Shown: positions 1-10,112, numbered from the stretch's first letter. The stretch is DNA of 47,945 nucleotides from JBELHO01 sp042091375 (GCA_042091375.1 JBELHO010000025.1:1-47945); one strand, 5' to 3'. Numbers and translations: made by a program. The notes: a model not told the origin generated them from the sequence alone.

Positions 1-302
1 ACTTATTTCCAGTAGCTCATTGTAAATGGAGTTGAGATCATCGCAACATAGTGAAAGATGATCAAATGCTGGTGTTTATAGCAACCAGAAATTAGATCAC
101 TGGTGAGAACAATTCAACTCAGTATCATCAGTATGCTTAGCTGACAACTTTAGTAACTTTAATCTCATATTTATTTGATTATATTTCGTGTATAATCCAG
201 CGCAAATACGATCCTTAAACATGGCAGTGGATTTGCCTTGCTACACGTTAATGTGTATTGCAAATAACAATATTACTGTTTTAAAAAGAAAAAGCTAATA
301 TA
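1..302. other. Intergenic leader region upstream of lepA
   Basis: I see no convincing gene here. In many gammaproteobacteria rseC lies before lepA, but no reading frame resembling RseC is visible. A TATAAT hexamer at 191-196 is a plausible -10 for the lepA operon, although its -35 is poor. Positions 231-265 can fold into a hairpin (ATTTGC ... GCAAAT outer stem, ACAC ... GTGT inner stem) that would sit in the 5' leader of lepA. Confidence 0.5.
168..196 (+). promoter_or_regulatory. Putative promoter of the lepA operon
   Basis: TATAAT at 191-196 is a perfect -10 hexamer. Seventeen bases upstream is only TATTTA, so the -35 is weak and the call rests on the -10. It would give a leader of about 100 nt before lepA. 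Confidence 0.35.
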
Positions 303-2093
303 ATGAAGCACATAAGAAACTTTTCTATTATTGCCCATATTGATCATGGTAAATCTACTTTGTCAGATCGTTTGATCCAACATTGTGGTGGTTTACAAGC
401 GAGAGAAATGGAAGCCCAAGTTCTTGACTCTATGGACATAGAACGGGAGCGCGGTATTACCATCAAAGCGCAAAGTGTTACCTTAGATTACCAAGCTAAC
501 GATGGTGAAACTTACCAACTCAATTTTATTGATACCCCAGGCCACGTAGATTTTTCCTATGAAGTGTCACGTTCATTGGCTTCATGTGAGGGTGCTTTGT
601 TGGTTGTCGATGCCGGACAAGGAGTAGAAGCGCAAACGGTTGCCAACTGCTATACCGCGATTGAAATGGACTTAGAAGTACTGCCTATTTTAAATAAAAT
701 TGATTTGCCGCAAGCCGATCCCGATCGCGTCTCTGAGGAAATTGAAGATATCATAGGTATTGACGCTACTGGTGCAGTGACCTGCTCGGCCAAAACTGGC
801 TTGGGTATTGAAGATGTTTTAGAAGATATTGTTGCTAACATCCCTCCGCCTGAAGGGGATCCCTCAGCCAATTTACAAGCTTTGATCATTGATTCTTGGT
901 TTGATAACTACCAAGGGGTGGTCTCATTAGTTCGAGTCATGAACGGCGAAGTAAAGAAAGGCGATAAAATGGTGGTGATGTCTACTGGACAAACCCATAT
1001 CATTGATAAAGTCGGTATATTTACCCCTAAACAAACCGATACTGGCATCTTAAAAACCGGGGAAGTAGGTTTTATCATCGCTGGTATTAAAGAAATACAT
1101 GGTGCACCGGTTGGCGATACTATTACCATAGCTAAAAAAGAGGCCGATAGCCCATTAGCGGGCTTTAAGAAAGTTCAACCGCAAGTCTATGCTGGCGTAT
1201 TTCCGATCAGCTCAGACGACTACGAAAACTTTAGAGATGCATTAAACAAGCTAAGTCTTAACGATGCTTCTTTATTTTTTGAACCTGAAAACTCTTCGGC
1301 ATTAGGGTTTGGTTTTCGCATCGGTTTCTTGGGTATGTTACACATGGAAATCATTCAAGAGCGGTTAGCGCGAGAATACGATCTTGATTTAATTACTACC
1401 GCTCCCACCGTAAACTATGAAATTGCTTGTACTAATGGTGATGTATTATCCATTGACAATCCCAGTGATTTACCCGCGATTAATAACATCGACCAAATAC
1501 GCGAACCGATTGTACAAGCAAATATTTTAGTACCGCAAGAACACTTAGGTAATGTCATTACCTTGTGTATTGAGAAACGCGGTGTGCAAAAAGATATTAT
1601 CTATCACGGTAAGCAAGTGGCTGTTACTTATGAATTGCCGATGGCTGAGGTAGTGATGGACTTTTTTGATAAGTTAAAGTCCACCAGTCGCGGCTATGCT
1701 TCATTGGATTATCATTTTATTCATTTTCAGGCCGCCGATATGGTGCGTGTTGATGTAATGATCAATGGCGACCGCGTTGATGCCTTGGCAATGATCACCC
1801 ACCGCACTAACTCAGTAGCAAGAGGTCGAATGTTAGTGGATAAGCTCAAAGAGTTAATTCATCGACAAATGTTTGATATTGCCATTCAAGCGGCTATTGG
1901 CAACAACGTGATCGCGCGTACAACGGTTAAGCAGTTACGCAAAAATGTGACCGCCAAATGTTACGGTGGTGATGTTTCTCGTAAGAAAAAATTACTGCAA
2001 AAACAAAAAGAAGGTAAAAAACGCATGAAACAAGTTGGCAATGTTGAAGTGCCACAAGAAGCGTTTTTAGCAGTACTTAAGCTAGATAATTAA
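303..2093 (+). CDS. lepA: Elongation factor 4 (LepA), ribosome-associated GTPase
   Basis: LepA is a translational GTPase that binds ribosomes and can back-translocate or remodel stalled complexes. The 596-residue length is standard. The G1 loop AHIDHGKST is at residues 11-19, DTPGH at 77-81 and NKID at 131-134. The C-terminal LepA-specific region is present, ending in a lysine-rich tail typical of the family (RKKKLLQKQKEGKKRMK). Only 10 bp separate it from lepB, so the two are almost certainly cotranscribed, as in most gammaproteobacteria. The ATG at 303 is the only start that keeps the family N-terminus (MKHIRNFSIIAHIDHGK). Confidence 0.98.
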   Translation: MKHIRNFSIIAHIDHGKSTLSDRLIQHCGGLQAREMEAQVLDSMDIERERGITIKAQSVTLDYQANDGETYQLNFIDTPGHVDFSYEVSRSLASCEGALLVVDAGQGVEAQTVANCYTAIEMDLEVLPILNKIDLPQADPDRVSEEIEDIIGIDATGAVTCSAKTGLGIEDVLEDIVANIPPPEGDPSANLQALIIDSWFDNYQGVVSLVRVMNGEVKKGDKMVVMSTGQTHIIDKVGIFTPKQTDTGILKTGEVGFIIAGIKEIHGAPVGDTITIAKKEADSPLAGFKKVQPQVYAGVFPISSDDYENFRDALNKLSLNDASLFFEPENSSALGFGFRIGFLGMLHMEIIQERLAREYDLDLITTAPTVNYEIACTNGDVLSIDNPSDLPAINNIDQIREPIVQANILVPQEHLGNVITLCIEKRGVQKDIIYHGKQVAVTYELPMAEVVMDFFDKLKSTSRGYASLDYHFIHFQAADMVRVDVMINGDRVDALAMITHRTNSVARGRMLVDKLKELIHRQMFDIAIQAAIGNNVIARTTVKQLRKNVTAKCYGGDVSRKKKLLQKQKEGKKRMKQVGNVEVPQEAFLAVLKLDN

Positions 2094-2103
2094 TAGGAAA
2101 CTC

Positions 2104-3027
2104 ATGGCTGCATATTTTTCAATATTTTTAGTGATCCTCACCGCGGTTACTGGTGTTATTTGGTTAATTAACAAATTTTACTTATTGCCTCAGCGCCAGT
2201 TAAAATTGGCTGAAGCACAAGCGCAATGTGAAGGACAATTGTCAGCAGAAGTTGCTGATAAAATTCTCACTCCTACTTTTTTGATTGATACTCCGGTGCA
2301 AATTTTTCCGGTGATTGCCTTTGTGCTTATATTGCGCTCATTTTTGTGGGAGCCGTTTCAAATTCCATCGGGCTCTATGATGCCAACATTACTTGATGGT
2401 GATTTTATATTGGTAAATAAATTCAATTATGGTCTTCGCGATCCTGTGGCTCGCAATAAATTTGTTGAGATAGGTTTACCTGAGCGCGGTGATGTCGCGG
2501 TGTTTAAATATCCACAAAACACCAACATTGATTACATTAAGCGGGTTATTGGCTTGCCAGGCGATAGAATAATTTATCGCAATAAGGCCTTGTACATTAA
2601 ACCTGCCTGCCCACAGCAGAAAACACCAGAATGCAGTCAATTCACGCAAGTGGTACAAACTTTTAAAAGTAACGGTGACTATTCAGATGGTCCAGTTGAA
2701 TTAACCCGTTACAGTGCGCAGATGCCCGTTAAAACCCATGACATTTTAGTTAATAATCAAATATTACCGCGCACCGTACATTACTTTAGCCAAGCAGGCA
2801 CACAGCGAGATGAATTTGTTGTACCTCAAGGGCAATATTTTGTCATGGGTGACAACCGAGACAATAGTCTTGATAGCCGCTTTTGGGGATTTGTTCCGGA
2901 ACAAAACTTAGTTGGTGAAGCGGTTTTTATCTGGATGAGTTTTGATTTTGATCGTGGCGATGACAGCTTATTACCGCGTTGGATCCCAACTAATGTTCGT
3001 TTTGAACGCTTAGGTAGCATTGATTAA
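2104..3027 (+). CDS. lepB: Signal peptidase I (LepB)
   Basis: Inner-membrane serine protease that removes signal peptides from exported proteins. There are two N-terminal membrane segments, about residues 4-22 and 66-80, as in the E. coli enzyme. The catalytic Ser91 lies in PSGSMMPTLL and the Lys general base is about residue 146 in YIKRVIGLPGD. The C-terminal box MGDNRDNSLDSRFWGFV is intact. At 307 residues it is close to the E. coli length. Its stop codon overlaps the start of rnc (TAATG), so the two are translationally coupled. It would process the several exported proteins encoded further along this window. Confidence 0.97.
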   Translation: MAAYFSIFLVILTAVTGVIWLINKFYLLPQRQLKLAEAQAQCEGQLSAEVADKILTPTFLIDTPVQIFPVIAFVLILRSFLWEPFQIPSGSMMPTLLDGDFILVNKFNYGLRDPVARNKFVEIGLPERGDVAVFKYPQNTNIDYIKRVIGLPGDRIIYRNKALYIKPACPQQKTPECSQFTQVVQTFKSNGDYSDGPVELTRYSAQMPVKTHDILVNNQILPRTVHYFSQAGTQRDEFVVPQGQYFVMGDNRDNSLDSRFWGFVPEQNLVGEAVFIWMSFDFDRGDDSLLPRWIPTNVRFERLGSID

Positions 3028-3749
3028 TGATTAACAATAGTGCTCAAGTCATTGCCCGGTTGTCAGCCATAATAGGCTACAGTTTTAATGATCAGTCTTT
3101 ATTATTACAGGCATTAACTCATCGCAGTGCCAAAGGGGCGCATAATGAGCGTTTAGAATTTCTCGGCGATTCTATTCTGGGTTTTATCATTGCCGAAATT
3201 TTATATGAAAAATTTCCCAAACAAAATGAAGGTGAACTGACCCGAATGCGTTCAAGTTTGGTTAAGGGAGTCACATTAGCAGACCTAGCAAGGGATTTTA
3301 ATTTAGGTGAATTTCTCATTTTAGGTCCGGGCGAGCTAAAGAGTGGTGGGCATCGCCGCGACTCAATTCTAGAAGACGCAGTGGAAGCCATCATTGGCGC
3401 TATATACATAGACTCTGATATCTATACTTGCAAAGATATCGTGTTAAAGTGGTTTGTCGAGCGACTCAAAGCAATAAAGCCTGGTCAAGAGCAAAAAGAT
3501 CCTAAAACTCGACTGCAAGAGTACCTACAAGGGCGAAAAATTGCTTTACCGCAATATGATGTGATCAACACTACAGGTCAATCACACAAACAAGAATTTA
3601 CCGTGCGCTGCACTACCCAAGAGCTATCGATAGAAGTGATCACTAAGGGAACCAGTCGCAGAAAAGCCGAGCAGTCTGCTGCGGAAAAAGTACTGGCTAT
3701 AGTGTTAGAGCAAAAAGCCATCAGTAAAGCTAAACAGGCGGAACAGTAA
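3027..3749 (+). CDS. rnc: Ribonuclease III
   Basis: Double-strand-specific endonuclease for rRNA and mRNA processing. The RNase III signature ERLEFLGDSIL is at residues 41-51, and the second catalytic acidic pair lies in DSILEDAVEAIIGAIY (about 112-127). A double-stranded RNA-binding domain occupies roughly residues 158-228, with the KAEQSAAEKVL helix. Length is 240 residues. The start overlaps the lepB stop, and era starts 2 bp after its stop, the classic rnc-era coupling. Confidence 0.97.
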   Translation: MINNSAQVIARLSAIIGYSFNDQSLLLQALTHRSAKGAHNERLEFLGDSILGFIIAEILYEKFPKQNEGELTRMRSSLVKGVTLADLARDFNLGEFLILGPGELKSGGHRRDSILEDAVEAIIGAIYIDSDIYTCKDIVLKWFVERLKAIKPGQEQKDPKTRLQEYLQGRKIALPQYDVINTTGQSHKQEFTVRCTTQELSIEVITKGTSRRKAEQSAAEKVLAIVLEQKAISKAKQAEQ

Positions 3750-3751
3750 TT

Positions 3752-4660
3752 ATGTCTCAACAAACCCATTGTGGCTTAATTGCTATTGTTGGTCGTCCCA
3801 ATGTGGGTAAATCAACCCTATTGAATTGCTTACTTGGCCAAAAAATTAGTATTACCTCGCGAAAACCGCAAACCACTAGACATCGCATTTTGGGTATTTT
3901 GACTGAAAACCATCATCAAGCGGTGCTCGTTGATACACCGGGGCTTCATCACGATGAAAAACGCGCTATTAATCGGTTAATGAACCGAGCGGCAAGCAGC
4001 TCTATTGCAGAAGTCGAAACTATTTTATTTTTGGTTGAAGGTACCCATTGGACCAACGATGACGAATTAGTGTTGAGTAAGGTTAAAAAAAGTGCCGTAC
4101 CTTGTATCTTAGTGGTTAATAAGGTTGACAATGTTCAAGACAAAGAAAGCTTATTACCGCACTTGCAACAACTTGGTGCTAAGCATAACTTCACTGATAT
4201 TGTGCCTATTTCGGCAAGCAAAGGCGATAATGTTGATAAGATCCACGCTATGTGTATGGCGGCTTTACCTGTTGGTGATTTCTGGTTTCCAGAAGATCAC
4301 ATTACTGATCGCTCCAGCCGCTTTATGGCATCTGAAATCATTCGTGAAAAACTGATGCGTTTTACTGGCGATGAATTACCTTATTCCACCACAGTTGAAA
4401 TTGAACAATTTAAGGTTGATGACAAAGGCATATTACATATTAATGCCTTAATATTAGTTGAACGCAATAGCCAAAAGCGCATGGTTATTGGCAACCAAGG
4501 TGAAAGACTGAAAACCATTGGTTTAGAGGCACGCCGAGATATGGAAACAATGTTTGAACAAAAAGTTTTTCTCGAATCTTGGGTAAAAGTAAAATCGGGT
4601 TGGGCAGATGACGAACGCGCATTGCGCAGTTTAGGCTATGGTGACGACTATTCTGGTTGA
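3752..4660 (+). CDS. era: GTPase Era, 30S ribosomal subunit maturation
   Basis: Era binds the 3' end of 16S rRNA and checks 30S assembly. The G1 motif GRPNVGKST is at residues 14-22, DTPGL at 61-65 and NKVD at 123-126. The C-terminal KH RNA-binding domain covers about residues 200-285 (VIGNQGERLKTIGLEARRDME). Length is 302 residues. It follows rnc by 2 bp and precedes recO by 32 bp in the same operon. Confidence 0.97.
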   Translation: MSQQTHCGLIAIVGRPNVGKSTLLNCLLGQKISITSRKPQTTRHRILGILTENHHQAVLVDTPGLHHDEKRAINRLMNRAASSSIAEVETILFLVEGTHWTNDDELVLSKVKKSAVPCILVVNKVDNVQDKESLLPHLQQLGAKHNFTDIVPISASKGDNVDKIHAMCMAALPVGDFWFPEDHITDRSSRFMASEIIREKLMRFTGDELPYSTTVEIEQFKVDDKGILHINALILVERNSQKRMVIGNQGERLKTIGLEARRDMETMFEQKVFLESWVKVKSGWADDERALRSLGYGDDYSG

Positions 4661-4692
4661 GGCGAACTCAACAGTTAATGAGATAGATTCTG

Positions 4693-5382
4693 ATGAAAGA
4701 AATAGAACAGAACGCCTTTCTCTTACACGCACGTCCTTTTCGTGACAACCAGTTAATCGCTGAATTTTTAACCCAACAAAGCGGTAAAGTATCAGCAATT
4801 ACATACATTGGTAACTCATTAAAATCGACTAAAAAAGCGCTGTTACAGCCTTTTTTACCTCTAGTTGTTGTCCTTAAAGGCGAACACAACCTTAAGAAAC
4901 TGGTGAGGGTAGAAGCCAGTCAAAAATCATATTTGTTGCGCAAAGATTTTTTGTACAGTGGCTTCTATATCAATGAGTTATTACATCACTTATTGATGGA
5001 GCAGAACTGTTGCGAAGGCCTGTACACACTTTATCAAGCGAGCTTAGTTGACTTATCTGCGCAAGCTCCAATAGAACCGATTCTCAGGCGTTTTGAACAA
5101 AGTTTATTAGCCGAGCTTGGTCTTTCTATTGATTACTCAGTGATTGCTGAACACAATGGCTCACAATTTTATTACCAGCCGGAGCAAGGCTTAGTGCCAT
5201 GCCCTAAAGGAATGCGACAAATATGCTATCCTAAAGCACACTTATCAGCGATCAGTCAGGAAGACTTTAGCGACTTGGCGGTAATGAAAAGTTATAAACA
5301 GTTGATGCGACAAGTCCTCAAACATTTACTGGCAGGAAAACCCTTGCACAGTAGAAAATTATTTAGCAAAAATAGAGAGTGA
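4693..5382 (+). CDS. recO: DNA repair protein RecO
   Basis: RecO works with RecF and RecR to load RecA onto SSB-coated single-stranded DNA. The N-terminal OB-fold is recognisable (AFLLHARPFRDNQLIAEFLTQQSGKVSAI), followed by a helical domain with the typical YINELLHHLL segment. Length is 229 residues, normal for gammaproteobacteria. Zinc-finger cysteines found in some other RecO proteins are not arranged as a zinc site here. Its position between era and pdxJ supports the call. Confidence 0.93.
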   Translation: MKEIEQNAFLLHARPFRDNQLIAEFLTQQSGKVSAITYIGNSLKSTKKALLQPFLPLVVVLKGEHNLKKLVRVEASQKSYLLRKDFLYSGFYINELLHHLLMEQNCCEGLYTLYQASLVDLSAQAPIEPILRRFEQSLLAELGLSIDYSVIAEHNGSQFYYQPEQGLVPCPKGMRQICYPKAHLSAISQEDFSDLAVMKSYKQLMRQVLKHLLAGKPLHSRKLFSKNRE

Positions 5383-5386
5383 AATA

Positions 5387-6121
5387 ATGAGTGATATTTT
5401 ATTAGGTATTAATGTTGACCACATTGCCACATTGCGTCAAGCAAGGGGCACCAATTATCCTGATCCGGTTCATGCCGCCGCTGTTGCCGAGCATGCTGGA
5501 GCCGATGGGATCACCATTCATTTGCGAGAAGATCGAAGACATATTCAAGATCGCGATGTCTATTTGATGCAACAAACCCTGCAAACTCGGATGAACCTAG
5601 AAATGGCGGTTACTGACGAAATGTTGGCTATTGCTTGTGAAGTAAAACCAGTATTTTGTTGTTTAGTGCCAGAAAAGCGCGAGGAGTTAACCACTGAAGG
5701 TGGATTAGATGTCGCCGGTCAACAAGATAAAATCAACCAAGCAGTCGCTATGTTATCGGCAGCAGGCATACAAGCCAGCTTATTTATTGATGCCGATAAA
5801 AAGCAAATTGATGCTGCTTTACTGAGTAAAGCCCCTTACATTGAAATACACACCGGACATTATGCTGATGCTGCCACTGAGGCTGAACAACACAAGGAGT
5901 TGGGTCGCTTAATTGAAGGGATTAAATACGCCGACAATCTTGGTCTAAAAGTGAATGCCGGTCATGGCTTAACCTATTTTAATGTCAAAGCTATTGCCGC
6001 CATTCCTGAAATCATTGAATTAAATATTGGCCATGCCATTATTGCCCGCGCCGCTATAGATGGTCTAGATAAGGCGGTAAGAGACATGAAACAGCTGATG
6101 CTTGATGCCAGAGTAAAATAA
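5387..6121 (+). CDS. pdxJ: Pyridoxine 5'-phosphate synthase (PdxJ)
   Basis: PdxJ condenses 3-amino-2-oxopropyl phosphate with deoxyxylulose 5-phosphate in the last ring-forming step of vitamin B6 synthesis. The N-terminus LLGINVDHIATLRQARG and the segment DGITIHLREDRRHIQDRDV are diagnostic. The C-terminal half has VNAGHGLTYFNV and ELNIGHAIIARA, which form the TIM-barrel phosphate site. Length is 244 residues. It is 4 bp after recO and 3 bp before acpS. Confidence 0.97.
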   Translation: MSDILLGINVDHIATLRQARGTNYPDPVHAAAVAEHAGADGITIHLREDRRHIQDRDVYLMQQTLQTRMNLEMAVTDEMLAIACEVKPVFCCLVPEKREELTTEGGLDVAGQQDKINQAVAMLSAAGIQASLFIDADKKQIDAALLSKAPYIEIHTGHYADAATEAEQHKELGRLIEGIKYADNLGLKVNAGHGLTYFNVKAIAAIPEIIELNIGHAIIARAAIDGLDKAVRDMKQLMLDARVK

Positions 6122-6124
6122 ATT

Positions 6125-6505
6125 ATGTCAGTAATTGGTATAGGAACAGATATTGTTGAGGTATCACGTCTTAGGGCTATGTCTACTGAAGTACGTGACA
6201 AACTTGCCCATCGTGTACTGTTAAGTAACGAATACAAGAGATATCTAAACCACCATGATCCGATTGCTTTTTTAGCAAAGCGTTGGGCGGGCAAAGAGGC
6301 CGTTGCAAAAGCCATAGGTACAGGCATTGCGGAAGGTGTTTCATTTCAGCATATTGAAATTGTTTCTCAAGCCAATGGCAAGCCAGTATTGATGTTAACT
6401 GATCGCGCTCTTGAGTTAGCTGAGCAAATAGGCGCGGTTCACTGGCATATTTCATTGTCAGATGAGAAATGTTATGCAACTGCCTTTGCGGTGTTATCAG
6501 CCTGA
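6125..6505 (+). CDS. acpS: Holo-[acyl-carrier-protein] synthase (AcpS)
   Basis: AcpS transfers 4'-phosphopantetheine from CoA to acyl carrier protein. The magnesium-binding Asp9 is in IGIGTDIVEVSR and Glu58 in RWAGKEAVAKAIGTGI. At 126 residues it has the normal length for the AcpS class. It is the last gene of the lepA operon; no clear terminator hairpin follows, although the next 200 bp look non-coding. Confidence 0.96.
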   Translation: MSVIGIGTDIVEVSRLRAMSTEVRDKLAHRVLLSNEYKRYLNHHDPIAFLAKRWAGKEAVAKAIGTGIAEGVSFQHIEIVSQANGKPVLMLTDRALELAEQIGAVHWHISLSDEKCYATAFAVLSA

Positions 6506-6712
6506 GATAGATAGTTTTTGCGCAATTAAGTTAGGCTAATTAGGTCAAGTTAGGTAATACTTAATATTTATCTGGACTGTCTTGCTAAATAGATAGCACA
6601 GCGATATTGTTAGTCTACAAAACAAATGATACTAACGAAATAAGACCTATATAAGTTTGAATATTTTCTATTGCGATAAATTTGTCTTTTAGGAACATGT
6701 GGAAAGTTTGAT

Positions 6713-6961
6713 ATGGCACCAGCAAAAAAAGATAGGTTAGAAAGACGTAAAGAGGCAATTTCGCCAACTATTCTGTGGTCTAAACTCTCTTTAGCGCAAA
6801 AGTTTTCTGCCAACAGCCTGAGCAAATACGGTTATGAACTTGACTTTATCAGGGTTGAAAACGATAAAAATATCGCGGTATTAAGATCACACAGTGGTTT
6901 TGCGACCATCACTGATGATGGCGATATCAATATTTCCCCAGATATTGCAGTCAGGGATTAG
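6713..6961 (+). CDS. Small conserved-looking protein of unknown function
   Basis: An 82-residue soluble protein with a basic N-terminal third (MAPAKKDRLERRKEAISP) and a C-terminal part rich in short beta-like strands (KNIAVLRSHSGFATITDDGDINISPD). No signal peptide, membrane segment or catalytic motif is visible, and I do not recognise a family. A GGAAAG ribosome binding site lies 6 bp before the ATG. Its codon use matches its neighbours, which supports a real gene. It sits alone between acpS and the convergent barA. Confidence 0.65.
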   Translation: MAPAKKDRLERRKEAISPTILWSKLSLAQKFSANSLSKYGYELDFIRVENDKNIAVLRSHSGFATITDDGDINISPDIAVRD

Positions 6962-7167
6962 TACTAATTAACAGCTCAGCTTACTGAGTTATTTACTGCA
7001 ATACTAAACCCTTTTTTGTTTTATCGCAGGGCAAATGCCATTGAGATGAAGCTCATTTATGTCTGAATATAAAATTTTCGGTGTTTTCTGTAGGCATAAC
7101 TCAGTGTTGATTGCTCAGTGTTTGAGCTGCTCAATGTTTTAGCTATTGAGGTAACAATGTATCGCAA

Positions 7168-10050
7168 TTAGCTGGTTGCAGTACTCGTAATTCTTTTGAG
7201 TACCACAGGGGCGTGTTTAATAACACTATCTATGTGATCAAAGAATTCAAAAAACTCAGGCTCTAGATCGTCTATGCCTACACCTTTTTTTAATTGGCTT
7301 TCAATGTGATGGGTCATTTCACCCAAATTAGGCACACCAGAGTAACAACAAGCGCCATTGAGCTTGTGCACTAAGGTTTTCAGTTGTTCAGTATCTTGTA
7401 AGGTTAAGGCTTCAGAGATCAGTTGCTTGGTTTCTGGTAGGCTAGTGACTAAACCTCTCAACATATCCTTAGCTAACTCTATCTTGTTGCCGGCTCGTTG
7501 AATGGCTAATGGCCAGTCAATAATTCGGCTGTTGTCATCGACACTACTTTTTATGGTTACCGTTTGCCGGTTTGGATCGGCAAGGGCATAGTCGGGTTGA
7601 CTGAGCAGCTGATCTTTATTAATGCTGTCTGGAAAATGCAGATCACAGTATTCGTAAATCGAGTTTCTCAGCATGGTCTCATCAATGGGTTTAGCCAAAT
7701 AGCTATCAAACCCTTGTTGTAGCAACTTACCTTTTTCACCCGACAAGGCATGAGCAGTAACCGCAATCATTGGCGTACTTTTATTTTCGGTATATTTTTT
7801 AATGTGTTTTGATGCGGATATACCATCCATATTGGGCATTTGTATATCCATGAATATCAGGGAAAACTTCTCCTTTTTACACAGTTCAAGGGCCTCTTTA
7901 CCATCGGTTGCGGTAATAACCTCAGTGACTTGTTCGCTTAATAAGGTGCGAATTAATTTTAAATTGGTATCGTTGTCGTCAACAGCCAATACTTTTATGC
8001 CTATTTTATTTTGCAGATTTTCCTCGAGATACAAGCTTGAATTAAAGTGTTGTGGCGCAAGTGCTTTACTCAACCTCAAGGCAGTTAGCGGTTTACTTAG
8101 GCAGCTTTGCACACCAAGTGCTATTAAGGTTTCTTGCACTATCGGAGAGTTACTATTAATGGCCAAGTGTATTGCCGGAATATGATGTTGTAATGAAGCA
8201 ATTAATTGTTTTAATTCCGGCAATGCTTTTGGTGTGACGTCATGACCAATTAATGCGTAGTCAAATTCAATGTCGTTTAAAAGGGCATTACTGACTTGCT
8301 CTAAACTGGTGAACGGGGAAACTCGCATATGCCAGTTTTCTAGCATTTCAATGGTGGCAACACGGCTGTGTGGGTGTTGTTCAAAGTATAAAATATGCTT
8401 GCCTTTTAACGATGGCAGTAGCCATTTTGACTCATCAGGTATTGGGTTTATTTCGCATTGAAAGGTAAACCAGAAGGTTGAACCATTGCGAACGTCACTG
8501 ACGAAGCCAATATCGCCATTCATCTCCGATGCCAATCGTTGAGAAATCACTAAGCCAAGGCCAGTACCGCCATACAAGCGAGTGACGCTTTTATCTGCTT
8601 GACCAAAAACTTCAAAAATCTTTTCTTGTTGCTCAACACTCATGCCTATGCCGGTATCATTGACTGATACTTTGATAGTGGCCATATTATTGCTGATCAA
8701 CTCGCTTTCAATATCGATATTGACTGAACCTTGATTAGTAAATTTGATGGCATTACTGGCGAGGTTGATCATGATTTGTTTAATGCGCAGGGCATCACCG
8801 ATCAGTGAATCTGTCAACTGAGGTGTTACCTTTAAGGATAATTCGACATTTTTCTTATGGGCACTTGGTGCCAATAAATTAATCGCTTCTTCTACTGTTT
8901 CGCGAATAGAAAAAGGAATTTTTTCGATCATTACCTTGCCAGCATCGAGCTTGGAAAAGTCGAGGATGTCACTAATTATCGCTAATAAATTAGCCGCAGA
9001 TCGTTCAATTGTTTGCAAATAATCACGTTGTGTATTGGACAAACGGGTTTTTAGTACTTGCCGAGTAAAACCTATCACCGCATTCAAAGGTGTGCGTAAT
9101 TCATGACTCATATTGGCTAAAAATTGAGATTTGACCTTGTTGGCTTCTTGCGCTTTGCGCTTGGCAATATCTAATTCAACGTTGTGAATTTCAAATTGCT
9201 CTAGGCTTTCTCGTAAATCAATGGTCGCTTGATCGATATTGCGTTGCATCTCTTCGTGGTTATCGCACAAAGACTGAGCCATGGCATTGATACCATTTTT
9301 TAAAAAGTTAAGTTCACCAACTAGTTGACCACTAATGCGACTTTCTAGCTTACCCTCTCGTATCCGATCCACCGAGCTAAGCATAGAGTTGATAGGACGG
9401 GTAAAGCTACTGACAAGTTGTAACACACAAGCCATGGTTATTAGCAATGCGATTACAATAATAGCAATCGCCTCTAATAATAATTGCTGTTGTTCATTCT
9501 TGACTGTATGTTGGTCGATGCGAACCGCTAAATATCCCTTAATATGCTGTTTAGCATTATTAGTATTAGTAATGAAGTGAGTTGCACCTTCATTAAAAAT
9601 AGGTGTACGTAAAATGATGGTGTTATTTTCATAAGTAAAAGTAGGTTTTACAGGGATATTTGCAGAGGCATCTACTTGCATTTGATGGCTAATTTCACCG
9701 TGATCACTGGTAACTATCAAGTTGTTTTTTCGGTCAAATACTAAAATACTTCTGATTATTGTTGATTGACTGCGATGGGTAACACTGATCAGTTGATGTA
9801 ATGTTTCTAGCTTGTTTTCTGAAATCAATGGCGCAACAGTAATGGCTAAGGGCTCAACAACAGCTTTTGCGCGTTCAACTAATAGCTGATCGAGTTCAAC
9901 ATAACGCTGATGTGAAAAGTAACTTAATATCGCGCTAGTAATTAAAATTGTTGGTACTATAGTAAGTAACGCAACCCATGATTTAAGACGTATTTTTTGC
10001 ATCATTTTATGCAAGAACTCGTAACGTTTTCTCAGAATAGTCTTTATCAT
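7168..10050 (-). CDS. barA: BarA-type hybrid sensor histidine kinase
   Basis: Inner-membrane kinase that passes phosphate to a UvrY/GacA response regulator and so controls CsrA-binding small RNAs. In order: membrane segment at about residues 26-44, periplasmic sensor region, second membrane segment at about 192-212, HAMP, HisKA with His316 in SHELRTPLNAVIGF, HATPase (NLASNAIKFTNQG, GTGLGLVIS), a degenerate receiver, a true receiver with the phospho-Asp in FMDIQMPNMDG, and a C-terminal HPt domain with the acceptor His in VHKLNGACCYSG. At 960 residues it is close to E. coli BarA (918). It diverges from rlmD, with relA further downstream, the usual barA-rumA-relA arrangement. Confidence 0.95.
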   Translation of the reverse strand: MIKTILRKRYEFLHKMMQKIRLKSWVALLTIVPTILITSAILSYFSHQRYVELDQLLVERAKAVVEPLAITVAPLISENKLETLHQLISVTHRSQSTIIRSILVFDRKNNLIVTSDHGEISHQMQVDASANIPVKPTFTYENNTIILRTPIFNEGATHFITNTNNAKQHIKGYLAVRIDQHTVKNEQQQLLLEAIAIIVIALLITMACVLQLVSSFTRPINSMLSSVDRIREGKLESRISGQLVGELNFLKNGINAMAQSLCDNHEEMQRNIDQATIDLRESLEQFEIHNVELDIAKRKAQEANKVKSQFLANMSHELRTPLNAVIGFTRQVLKTRLSNTQRDYLQTIERSAANLLAIISDILDFSKLDAGKVMIEKIPFSIRETVEEAINLLAPSAHKKNVELSLKVTPQLTDSLIGDALRIKQIMINLASNAIKFTNQGSVNIDIESELISNNMATIKVSVNDTGIGMSVEQQEKIFEVFGQADKSVTRLYGGTGLGLVISQRLASEMNGDIGFVSDVRNGSTFWFTFQCEINPIPDESKWLLPSLKGKHILYFEQHPHSRVATIEMLENWHMRVSPFTSLEQVSNALLNDIEFDYALIGHDVTPKALPELKQLIASLQHHIPAIHLAINSNSPIVQETLIALGVQSCLSKPLTALRLSKALAPQHFNSSLYLEENLQNKIGIKVLAVDDNDTNLKLIRTLLSEQVTEVITATDGKEALELCKKEKFSLIFMDIQMPNMDGISASKHIKKYTENKSTPMIAVTAHALSGEKGKLLQQGFDSYLAKPIDETMLRNSIYEYCDLHFPDSINKDQLLSQPDYALADPNRQTVTIKSSVDDNSRIIDWPLAIQRAGNKIELAKDMLRGLVTSLPETKQLISEALTLQDTEQLKTLVHKLNGACCYSGVPNLGEMTHHIESQLKKGVGIDDLEPEFFEFFDHIDSVIKHAPVVLKRITSTATS

Positions 10051-10112
10051 CGCATAACACTAAAAAAATATATAGCGTTTATCATTAACCCATACTCAGG
10101 TAACGATTTATC

